DNA from: Methanobacteriota archaeon
GTDB taxonomy: Archaea; Thermoplasmatota; Poseidoniia; Poseidoniales; Poseidoniaceae
Assembly: GCA_011525095.1 (NCBI GenBank)
Contig: WTIV01000116.1
Coordinates: 1-7,842, forward strand
Direction of reading: 5' to 3'
DNA length: 7,842 nt
The notes under the pieces are model-generated. The model worked only from the letters and a program-made list of their open reading frames with translations. It did not search any database and was not told the origin of the DNA. The translations under genes were made by a program, and so were the position numbers. Positions within the stretch are counted from its first letter, which is position 1; each line of letters opens with the position of its first letter. This document shows, in pieces, positions 1-6,303 of this stretch.

Positions 1-85
1 GTATGACATCATTGGACAATCCCACGGTATCAGCATTGCCACTGGATGCGCGCATATGGTCTAGAATCGCAATCAAGTCTGCCAT
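1..85 (-). CDS. 5' end of an unidentified gene, partial at the left window edge
   Basis: An uninterrupted minus-strand reading frame starts at the ATG at 85-83 and runs off the window after 28 codons. It begins MADLIAILDHMRASSGNADT and looks like an ordinary soluble protein N-terminus. I do not recognise the family. A second in-frame ATG at 118-116 would add 11 residues; the frame is closed upstream by a stop at 160-158. I prefer 85 because a TATA-like GAATATAC (113-106, minus strand) lies about 24 bases upstream, the spacing of a leaderless archaeal transcript. The gene would diverge from the membrane protein that starts at 175. Competing plus-strand frames here are short and end at stops at 62-64 and 99-101. 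With so few codons, even the existence of the gene is only moderately sure. Confidence 0.5.
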   Translation of the reverse strand, partial: MADLIAILDHMRASSGNADTVGLSNDVI

Positions 86-132
86 GGTTGAAAGCCAGTA
101 AAGACGTATATTCAACATTGTCCTGAAATGGT

Positions 133-141
133 GCAAATTTA
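133..141 (+). promoter_or_regulatory. Candidate TATA box for the membrane protein gene
   Basis: The AT-rich GCAAATTTA lies about 37 bases upstream of the ATG at 175. This would place transcription start roughly at 163-168 and leave a very short leader. No well-spaced Shine-Dalgarno precedes either possible start; GGGAGG at 148-153 is about 21 bases from the ATG at 175, too far to help. Weak, position-based call. Confidence 0.3.
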
Positions 142-174
142 CCGGTTGGGAGGCGATTCAATCTTAATGCCGGT

Positions 175-1902
175 ATGTTTGGTAAGGCCATGACAGAGGG
201 TAAGCAGTCCATCGACCACACCTCTCTGCAACACGGGTTTTTCCAATTCACATTTCCGCACACTTGGAAGGGGATTGTTCCTTGGGTTATCGCCGCAATA
301 ATGCTTCTTGGCGCTACAGTTACAGTAATCATCAGTCTCGATATTCCTGACGTTCCTCCAATAGAGGATAGCCAATACGTAGACAATTTGGATGAAATTG
401 ATGATGAGCGGACGGTGAATCTTGGTCCCGGATGGGAAGACGGAGGAGAAGCGGTCTTCGCAGTCATTGAAGTTGAAATTCAAGAAGGTATCCTCGTCCA
501 CGGATATTGGGAGTATGATTCAGATGGAGAAAATTGTTCAGATTATGTTGATGTTTTTGAAGACGTGACTCTTACTGTAGCCCCTGTTAGTGGCGGCGAG
601 TCATTCGAAATCACTTGGAATGATGAGATGGGCCCTGAAGTATCGACATACAGTAGGTCTTGCCCGTATTATGACGATTGGTACATCGATGAGGGGGATG
701 TAATTGAGATGTTCATCATTGGTGAGGATGGAAACTATTCCATCCTTTCAGTTGGCGCAGAAGGCCTAGACCCAGGGGAGAGGACCGAAAGAGAAGACGC
801 ACAGAGGATTGCTTTGGCAGTAATTATTCTTGCATCTGCATTACTTATGGTTACTACACCTACATCACTATCGGATGATATCAAGAACTTGAAACAGCGA
901 TGGGGTAACTCTCCGTTTGTTCACGGTACACCAGGTAATTTGGGTCCTGCAGATGGTCCCGTTCGTGAAGTTGATTCGAACGACTGGGTATTACCTCCGC
1001 CGGGTTATGAGACCTGGCCGGATAACCCATACGCGCCAAATGAAGACGGAGTACTAATTGAAGAGCATCCAGATGTGGTCGGAACACCTACTCCTGCGAC
1101 ATTTACTCTTTACTCCATCAACGGTATGATTTTCGTTGGAACAGCGCTCTGGCTAGCATCAGATTTGACAGCAAGGCATAGTGATGATACTCAACAGACC
1201 ATTGGGTACTGGTTGAAAATAGGCATAGTTCTATTTTCAGTAGTTTGGACGTATTTCGCCTACAAAAAGTGGAAACTCATGCACAACATAATCGATACAC
1301 CATCTAGCAGAGTGAGAAGCGTCGCTGCTGGTCCAGCAGAATTGGTTGGTCAGGTAAGGCCAGGGCCTCAAGGCACCCTATCGGTGGATGTTGGCGGTAG
1401 TAGTTCGAGGCGAGTCCAAGGTGTTGTCAACTACAGATGGAAAGAAGAAGAACGTGTATGCAGTAGAGACAAGGACGGAAAGGAGTCTTGTAGATGGGTC
1501 ACTAGAAGAACCGATGCAGGTGGACGTGAATTCATACTCCATGATGGTACAGGTGGAATACTCGTAGATCCTACCTCATGGGACAAAGTCAACATGGGAG
1601 ATAGACTGTTCAAATGGGGTACAGGTAACTGGCGCTGGACAGTTTGGGTTCTGGCAGCTGGAGACCCTGTATACTGCTTAGGAAGAGTAGAGACTAGAAC
1701 CCATGATGAGCGAGAAGAAGGAATTGACACCTCAATCCCTAACTCATTACTGGTCGTTAGAGGCAACAAAGACATCGGAATGCAAGTTCACCTTCACAGA
1801 GGAACAGAGTTGTCTCTTATCGCTGGCTTGCGCTCAACTACAGAAGCGGTTGTAATACCAATTCTAATGCTGGTATTCAGTGCGATTCCATTCATTTGGT
1901 AA
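175..1902 (+). CDS. Multi-pass membrane protein with acidic exported domain and C-terminal GIDE-like domain
   Basis: This is a 575-residue membrane protein of unknown function. Hydrophobic segments lie near residues 34-55, 211-228, 312-330, 344-363 and 557-574. By the positive-inside rule (KKWK after segment four) residues 56-210 face outside and 370-556 the cytoplasm. The exported domain is Asp/Glu-rich, beta-strand-like, and has two cysteines (C121, C163) that could form a disulfide. Residues 229-311 form a loop with a Pro/aromatic-rich stretch (WVLPPPGYETW, 271-281). Residues 377-550 fit the GIDE domain of MUL1: a conserved opening around AELVGQV, a strand ending in YRWKEE, REFILHDGTGGILVDP at 451-466, GDPVYCLGRVE near 496-506 and a late SLLVVRGNK strand. 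MUL1 also holds this domain between membrane segments, but its RING is absent here: the protein ends in the last membrane segment. The start is uncertain between 175 and the ATG at 190 (MTEGKQ). Its stop abuts the dnaK stop on the other strand. The gene call is firm; the GIDE assignment is from motif memory. Confidence 0.9.
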   Translation: MFGKAMTEGKQSIDHTSLQHGFFQFTFPHTWKGIVPWVIAAIMLLGATVTVIISLDIPDVPPIEDSQYVDNLDEIDDERTVNLGPGWEDGGEAVFAVIEVEIQEGILVHGYWEYDSDGENCSDYVDVFEDVTLTVAPVSGGESFEITWNDEMGPEVSTYSRSCPYYDDWYIDEGDVIEMFIIGEDGNYSILSVGAEGLDPGERTEREDAQRIALAVIILASALLMVTTPTSLSDDIKNLKQRWGNSPFVHGTPGNLGPADGPVREVDSNDWVLPPPGYETWPDNPYAPNEDGVLIEEHPDVVGTPTPATFTLYSINGMIFVGTALWLASDLTARHSDDTQQTIGYWLKIGIVLFSVVWTYFAYKKWKLMHNIIDTPSSRVRSVAAGPAELVGQVRPGPQGTLSVDVGGSSSRRVQGVVNYRWKEEERVCSRDKDGKESCRWVTRRTDAGGREFILHDGTGGILVDPTSWDKVNMGDRLFKWGTGNWRWTVWVLAAGDPVYCLGRVETRTHDEREEGIDTSIPNSLLVVRGNKDIGMQVHLHRGTELSLIAGLRSTTEAVVIPILMLVFSAIPFIW

Positions 1903-3789
1903 TCAGTCTTCGTCTTCGTCGACTACTTCGAAGTCAGCATCGACCACTCCATCATCTGATGGTGCAGCGCCAGCCTCTTCTTGTTCTGCCATCTCAGCAG
2001 CAGCAGCCTCATACAACTTGGCAGAGATTGCGTGCATTCCCTCTTCGATCTCCTTGACTTTAGCCTGAACTGCAGCCTCATCGATTTCATCGAGTTCCTT
2101 AGCAACGCCTTCTTCATTTTGAAGTAGGGCTTCCAATTCGTCGACCTTGGATAGAACTGGGTCCTTGTCTTCATCGCTGAGTTTCTCTCCAGCCTCTTCG
2201 ATAGTTCTTCGAGTCTGGTAAACGATTTGGTCAGCCATGTTTCTCATTTCGACTTGAGCCTTTAGACGCTTGTCAGCCTCTGCGAATTCTTCAGCTTCAG
2301 CGATCTTTGCCTGGATTTCATCTTCAGTTAGAGAGGTGTCAGATTCAATCTTGATGGATTGCTCCTTACCTGTTCCCTTGTCCTTTGCAGACACGTTGAC
2401 AATACCGTTAGCATCGATGTCGAATGTGACTTCGATTTGTGGTACGCCACGAGGCGCTGGCGGGATTCCCATCAAGTGGAATTGGCCTAGGCTTACGTTA
2501 TCCTTTGCGAATTCTCTCTCACCTTGTAGGACGTGAATTTCTACAGCAGGCTGGTTGTCGCTTGCGGTTGAGAACACTTCCGAGCGGCGGCTAGGAATTG
2601 TTGTGTTTCTCTCAATCATCGTAGTGGTTACACCACCGAGGGTTTCGATACCAAGTGTTAGTGGAGTAACGTCAAGCAGAAGGATGTCAGAGACTCCTTC
2701 GTCACCTGCGATGATTCCTGCTTGTAGGGCAGCACCCATTGCAACCGCTTCGTCAGGATTGATTCCCTTGAACGGAGATTTACCTGTCTCCTTCTCGATA
2801 GCGGTTTGTACTGCTGGAACGCGGGTTGAACCACCGACTAGAATGACCTTGTCTACTTCACCCTTTGATAGGCCAGCATCCTTCATTGCTTGTCTTGTGG
2901 GTTTCATTGTCTTCTCAACGAGTGGAGCAATCAATTCCTCGAACTTAGCACGAGAAACTGTGATGTCAAGGTGCTCTGGTTGCCCATCCTTCATTGTGAT
3001 GAACGGAAGGTTAACTTGTGATTGTCCGGTTCCAGACAACTCTATCTTTGCTTTCTCTGCCGCTTCTTTCAGTCTGCTCATCGCTTGGACGTCCTTTGCC
3101 AGGTCGATTCCAGATGTCTTCTTGTATTCAGCAACCAAGTAGTCGATTAGAACTTCGTCGAAGTCGTCGCCACCGAGTTTGTTGTTACCTGCAGTTGCTT
3201 TTACTTCGATCTGTGGCTGTCCGTCAACCTCGTAAATTTCGAGAACGGACACGTCGAATGTACCTCCTCCAAGGTCGTACACGAGGATTGTTTGGTCATC
3301 TTCTTTGTCAACACCGTATGCTAGAGCAGCTGCAGTCGGTTCGTTGATAATTCTCAAGACTTCCAAACCAGCGATTCTTCCAGCATCCTTAGTTGCCTTT
3401 CTTTGAGCGTCTGTAAAGTAAGCAGGACATGTGATTACAGCCTGCTTAACTGTTGTACCTAGGTAAGCTTCAGCATCAGCCTTCAACTTCTGTAGAATGA
3501 ATGCTGAAACCTCTTGTGGAGTATATTCTGAATCGTCGACCTTGGTCTTCCAGTCAGTTCCCATGTGTCTCTTGACAGAGATCATGGTTCTCTCGTGGTT
3601 GGTAACCGCTTGTCGCTTTGCGGTTACTCCTACCATGCGCTCTCCGCCATCTTTAGCGAATGCTACAACAGACGGGGTTGTTCTTGCGCCTTCTGCGTTT
3701 GCAATGACTACGGCTTCACCGTTTTCGATTGTTGCAACACAAGAGTTGGTTGTTCCTAGGTCTATTCCAATTACATTTTTCTTAGCCAT
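1903..3789 (-). CDS. dnaK: Molecular chaperone DnaK (Hsp70)
   Basis: Cytosolic ATP-dependent Hsp70 that binds exposed hydrophobic stretches of unfolded proteins, normally with DnaJ and GrpE. The 628 residues show the full family layout: nucleotide-binding domain about 1-365 with the phosphate-1 motif IDLGTTNS (9-16), DLGGGTFDVS (172-181) and VGGSTRVPAV (318-327); the hydrophobic linker around DILLLDVTPL (368-377); the substrate-binding beta domain to about 485; a helical lid; and an acidic tail DADFEVVDEDED. After VKRHMGTDW (72-80) it lacks the roughly 25-residue insertion of proteobacterial DnaK, as do DnaKs of Gram-positive bacteria and archaea; the local sequence recalls Actinobacteria. 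I set the start at ATG 3789, not the in-frame TTG at 3819, because family members begin MAKxxxIGIDLG and a GGAAGTG lies five bases before it. It follows the 233-residue putative holdase by 26 bases and is probably co-transcribed with it. grpE and dnaJ are not nearby. Confidence 0.98.
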   Translation of the reverse strand: MAKKNVIGIDLGTTNSCVATIENGEAVVIANAEGARTTPSVVAFAKDGGERMVGVTAKRQAVTNHERTMISVKRHMGTDWKTKVDDSEYTPQEVSAFILQKLKADAEAYLGTTVKQAVITCPAYFTDAQRKATKDAGRIAGLEVLRIINEPTAAALAYGVDKEDDQTILVYDLGGGTFDVSVLEIYEVDGQPQIEVKATAGNNKLGGDDFDEVLIDYLVAEYKKTSGIDLAKDVQAMSRLKEAAEKAKIELSGTGQSQVNLPFITMKDGQPEHLDITVSRAKFEELIAPLVEKTMKPTRQAMKDAGLSKGEVDKVILVGGSTRVPAVQTAIEKETGKSPFKGINPDEAVAMGAALQAGIIAGDEGVSDILLLDVTPLTLGIETLGGVTTTMIERNTTIPSRRSEVFSTASDNQPAVEIHVLQGEREFAKDNVSLGQFHLMGIPPAPRGVPQIEVTFDIDANGIVNVSAKDKGTGKEQSIKIESDTSLTEDEIQAKIAEAEEFAEADKRLKAQVEMRNMADQIVYQTRRTIEEAGEKLSDEDKDPVLSKVDELEALLQNEEGVAKELDEIDEAAVQAKVKEIEEGMHAISAKLYEAAAAEMAEQEEAGAAPSDDGVVDADFEVVDEDED

Positions 3790-3794
3790 ATTTT

Positions 3795-3801
3795 CACTTC
3801 C
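3795..3801 (-). promoter_or_regulatory. Ribosome binding site deciding the dnaK start
   Basis: On the minus strand GGAAGTG sits five bases (AAAAT) before the ATG at 3789. It resembles GGAGGTG, the complement of the 16S rRNA 3' end, and is well spaced. It favours ATG 3789 over the upstream TTG at 3819, whose extra ten residues have no counterpart in DnaK. Confidence 0.6.
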
Positions 3802-3815
3802 GTTAATTTCCGAAT

Positions 3816-4517
3816 TCAAAATATCGGGATTCCTCCATCGTCTTCGTCATCATCGTCGTCTGCAAGGTCTACGCTTACATCCGATGCGACTGGAGCATGA
3901 TCGTCTTCAACACCATCATCGATGTTCTCAGACTTAGTTTCTAAGGCAGAGCCTTGTGGTGTTAGTTTTAGTGTGATGTCGAGAATCCCGTTGTTGATTG
4001 ACCAATCAACTACGTCATCACACTGGTGTGGCAACTCGATTTGAGCCAGTGGTGGCTCTGAAGGGTCAGAGAGTACCTGTAGCAGTTCTCCACCGCTAGA
4101 GAGAGCGACTTCAATCTCATCAAAGTCGGTTCTGGTAGAGAAATCTACAGTGATTGACATATTCCATCCAGAGAGGTAGATGTTCTCGGATGGCAGCCTG
4201 AGAATTTCGTTATCTGGTTCTTCTTCCTCGATATCGACCTCAACCGGTGCAGCGTCTACCTTGACATCTACTCCTAGGTTCGACAACATCTCATCTAGTG
4301 GTTTTCCAGATTGGAATAGTTTCGAAATGTCAGAGATGTCGAAATTGAAGTTGACATCTCCTTTCGCCAATCTTTCCGGGTCGATTCCCATTGCTTCAAA
4401 CTTGGATTGGAACTGCTTCATCATGGCCTTTAGTTGGTTGATATCAACGCTCATGCCCATCTTTTGGAACATTTCAGCCATTTGTTCGAGCATCTTTTCT
4501 TCCCAGTCTTCAGCCAT
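3816..4517 (-). CDS. Putative divergent small heat-shock (Hsp20/CS-fold) protein with Met-rich N-terminus
   Basis: I do not recognise a named family; the reading below is from sequence. Residues 1-45 form a Met-rich amphipathic helical region (nine Met, e.g. KMLEQMAEMFQKMGM). Residues 50-100 are a linker with a Val/Asp/Glu-rich end. Residues about 103-188 alternate like beta strands and end with AQIELP, then DWSINNGILDITLKL, which matches the last strands of Hsp20/alpha-crystallin and CS domains, where an LP turn is followed by an NGVL-type strand. An acidic disordered stretch (200-228, including DDDDDEDD) precedes the C-terminal GIPIF. Ile-Pro-Ile near the C-terminus is the classical IxI/V motif by which small heat-shock proteins dock between dimers. 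The sandwich lacks an obvious A-x-x-x-n-G-v-L match, so the fold is inferred. It is first in a probable operon with dnaK and divergent from the thermosome, supporting a chaperone role such as holdase or DnaK helper. Start ATG 4517 is preceded by GGTGA seven to eight bases away. Confidence 0.8.
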   Translation of the reverse strand: MAEDWEEKMLEQMAEMFQKMGMSVDINQLKAMMKQFQSKFEAMGIDPERLAKGDVNFNFDISDISKLFQSGKPLDEMLSNLGVDVKVDAAPVEVDIEEEEPDNEILRLPSENIYLSGWNMSITVDFSTRTDFDEIEVALSSGGELLQVLSDPSEPPLAQIELPHQCDDVVDWSINNGILDITLKLTPQGSALETKSENIDDGVEDDHAPVASDVSVDLADDDDDEDDGGIPIF

Positions 4518-4566
4518 GATTTTTCACCACTACTTAACCATCGGTTGTATAGTCGGAGCAGTAGCC

Positions 4567-4574
4567 CATATATG
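4567..4574. promoter_or_regulatory. Palindromic TATA box in the divergent chaperone promoter
   Basis: CATATATG is an 8-base perfect palindrome in the 114-base gap between the 233-residue chaperone-like gene and the thermosome gene. Its centre is 61 bases from the thermosome ATG (4632) and 53-54 from the opposite ATG (4517). Transcription starts 25-30 bases away would leave leaders of about 30 bases on both sides, so one box might serve both directions. A second minus-strand candidate, CTATACAA at 4552-4545, would instead give the leftward transcript almost no leader. I saw no clear heat-shock operator. Confidence 0.5.
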
Positions 4575-4631
4575 AACTCCACGCTTCCTAATTCTCAACA
4601 GTTTAAGACGAGGAGTCGAGTGGGCGAGACG

Positions 4632-6221
4632 ATGGCGGAAGAGACCATTCTCGAATCTACAGAGAGAACCAGTGGTCGCGAAGCCTTGCGCAAGAACGTA
4701 CAGGCCGCCATTGCATTGGCTGGTGCAGTACGCTCAACACTCGGTCCAAAGGGATTAGACAAGTTGCTCGTGGATGACACTGGAGATACCCTTGTTACAA
4801 ACGATGGCGTTACTGTTCTTGAGACTGCAAAAGTCGAACACCCGGTTGCAAAGATGATTATCAGTGCATCATCTACTCAGGACCGGGTCGCTAGAGATGG
4901 TACGACAACAACCGTGGTTATCTGTGCTGAAATGCTGAGAAATGCTTGGCAATTGGTTAGGCAAGGAGTTCATCCCTCCATAATCGCAAGAGGCTTCGCA
5001 CAGGCTGAAGCTTTCGCTTTGTCATCTCTAGACGAATTATCTATCGATGCAACGCCACGACAAATTGAGTCTGCGATCGAGACTTCGCTAGCTGGTAAGT
5101 TGGACAAGGGCATGGAAAAGCGTCTAGCAAGTCTTTCTCTTGAGGCAGGTCAGGTTATTCTCACAGATGGAAGAGCGGACCCAACTCGTGTCAAAATCAT
5201 TAAGCAAACCGGCGGAACAATGCAGGATTCCACTCTGATTACAGGACTTGCACTTGCAAAAAGCCGCATTCATCCAGAGATGAAAGAACGCGGTGGACCG
5301 GGTTCAATTTTGATTCTTGACGGCGGACTTGAGAGGAAGAAACCTCAATTCGAGGCAAAATTGAACATCACTTCAGCAGGAATGCTAGATGCATTCCGCG
5401 CTGCTGAATCAAAGGCTCTTCTAGCCCAAGTTGAGAATTTGGTAAACATTGGATGCGACCTTCTTGTCTGCAAAGAAGGCGTAGATGATGAAGCAAGGCA
5501 AGCACTCTCCAAGCACGGAATTCTGACTTACCGCCGCGTCGAGAAGCGAGACTTAGACCTACTATCTCGTGCATGTGGTGCAAACCTTGTCCCTGATGCT
5601 GGAAGAGCAACTAAGGCGGATTTAGGAGCATTCATCAAGACTAGAGAAGAGTTACGCGGTGGAGTAAATCACTGGATCCTTGACGCAGAAGACAGCGGTG
5701 CAACTCTAATTGCAAGAGGAAGCACCCAAAGCGTACTCGATGAGGTAGAGCGATGCTTCGCAGACGGCCTAGGAGTCGCCTGTCAACTTTTGGAAGAGCC
5801 AGTATTGCTACCTGGTGCGGGTGCAACACAGGTTGCTTTAGGGCGACGCTTGCGAAGGTTTGCAGAATCCGTACCAGGTCGTGAACAATTAGCGATTGAG
5901 GCTTGGGCAGATGCCTTAGAATCCATTCCTAGAGCGCTTGCAGCAAATGCAGGCTATGACGGCATTGACTCATTATTGAAACTAACAGCAGCTCACAGCG
6001 AATCTGGAGATTACATGGGCCTTGATTTGAATGATGGCGAGGCTAAGGATACGATTTCTAGAGGGGTCCTAGAGCCAATGAGTATCACCAGGCAAGCGAT
6101 TTCAGGCGCCACTGAAGCAGCCATTAGTATCTTGAGAATCGATGATGTTCTTTGGGCTCAAATGGATGCTCAAGTCCCTGATGATGTCCAAGAGCGAATC
6201 CAAGGATTCGGTGCAGAGTGA
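4632..6221 (+). CDS. ths: Thermosome subunit (group II chaperonin, TCP-1/CCT family)
   Basis: Subunit of the archaeal double-ring ATP-driven folding chamber with built-in lids, in the cytosol. The 529 residues show equatorial motifs RSTLGPKGLDKLLV (34-47), GDTLVTNDGVTVL (51-63), the nucleotide loop DGTTTT (89-94), apical segments including KIIKQTGGTMQDSTLI (188-203, lid region), the second catalytic Asp at 378 (ERCFADGL), LPGAGAT (393-399), GREQLAIEAWADALE (416-430) and ILRIDD near the end. Two positions differ from the usual family pattern: the glycine before DGTT is Arg88, and the PGGGA loop reads PGAGA. The Gly/Met-rich tail common in thermosomes is absent. Start ATG 4632 puts the protein at its usual N-terminus; the frame is open back to 4434, but that part overlaps the divergent gene and the promoter. 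It diverges from the holdase-like and dnaK genes, suggesting joint proteostasis control. Other thermosome subunits may lie elsewhere. Confidence 0.97.
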   Translation: MAEETILESTERTSGREALRKNVQAAIALAGAVRSTLGPKGLDKLLVDDTGDTLVTNDGVTVLETAKVEHPVAKMIISASSTQDRVARDGTTTTVVICAEMLRNAWQLVRQGVHPSIIARGFAQAEAFALSSLDELSIDATPRQIESAIETSLAGKLDKGMEKRLASLSLEAGQVILTDGRADPTRVKIIKQTGGTMQDSTLITGLALAKSRIHPEMKERGGPGSILILDGGLERKKPQFEAKLNITSAGMLDAFRAAESKALLAQVENLVNIGCDLLVCKEGVDDEARQALSKHGILTYRRVEKRDLDLLSRACGANLVPDAGRATKADLGAFIKTREELRGGVNHWILDAEDSGATLIARGSTQSVLDEVERCFADGLGVACQLLEEPVLLPGAGATQVALGRRLRRFAESVPGREQLAIEAWADALESIPRALAANAGYDGIDSLLKLTAAHSESGDYMGLDLNDGEAKDTISRGVLEPMSITRQAISGATEAAISILRIDDVLWAQMDAQVPDDVQERIQGFGAE

Positions 6222-6230
6222 CCTGCTGAA

Positions 6231-6240
6231 CCTTCTTTTC
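6231..6240 (+). terminator. Possible archaeal terminator after the thermosome gene
   Basis: A pyrimidine tract containing TTCTTTTC begins ten bases after the thermosome stop. Archaeal RNA polymerase commonly ends at T-rich tracts without a hairpin. The run is short and interrupted, so this is a weak call; the 82-base gap to the next gene leaves room for a terminator and a new promoter. Confidence 0.3.
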
Positions 6241-6303
6241 TGGAAACATCTGATTCGTTTCCACACCTTTAGGTTCAAGTAGCGACTCTTGTGTAGGTCG
6301 TTT

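Noticed and set aside
155..163. GATTCAATC near-palindrome before the membrane protein gene, considered as an operator
   Set aside because: A nine-base symmetry with a one-base centre is easily found by chance and nothing else around it supports a regulator site.
139..501. Minus-strand open frames opposite the start of the membrane protein gene
   Set aside because: They overlap a well-supported plus-strand coding region with clear membrane segments and show no recognisable protein pattern.
2555..3142. Long plus-strand open frame opposite dnaK (195 codons), plus shorter ones opposite dnaK nearby
   Set aside because: It lies wholly antisense to a full-length dnaK, its product is a low-complexity Ser/Thr/Pro-rich string with no family pattern, and such frames are expected opposite a strongly codon-biased gene.
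3790..3819. TTG start giving DnaK ten extra residues
   Set aside because: The family starts at MAKKNVIGIDLG and a well-spaced GGAAGTG precedes the ATG at 3789; the extension also begins at the edge of the upstream gene's stop codon.
3840..3863. Repetitive TCTTCGTCATCATCGTCGTC tract, considered as a nucleotide repeat
   Set aside because: It is simply the codons of the acidic Asp/Glu run of the 233-residue protein; a similar tract at 1906-1921 encodes the DnaK tail.
4434..4631. In-frame N-terminal extension of the thermosome
   Set aside because: It would overlap the start of the divergent gene and the promoter, and its His/Phe/Ser-rich sequence has no chaperonin counterpart. The in-frame ATG at 4572 also falls inside the TATA palindrome.
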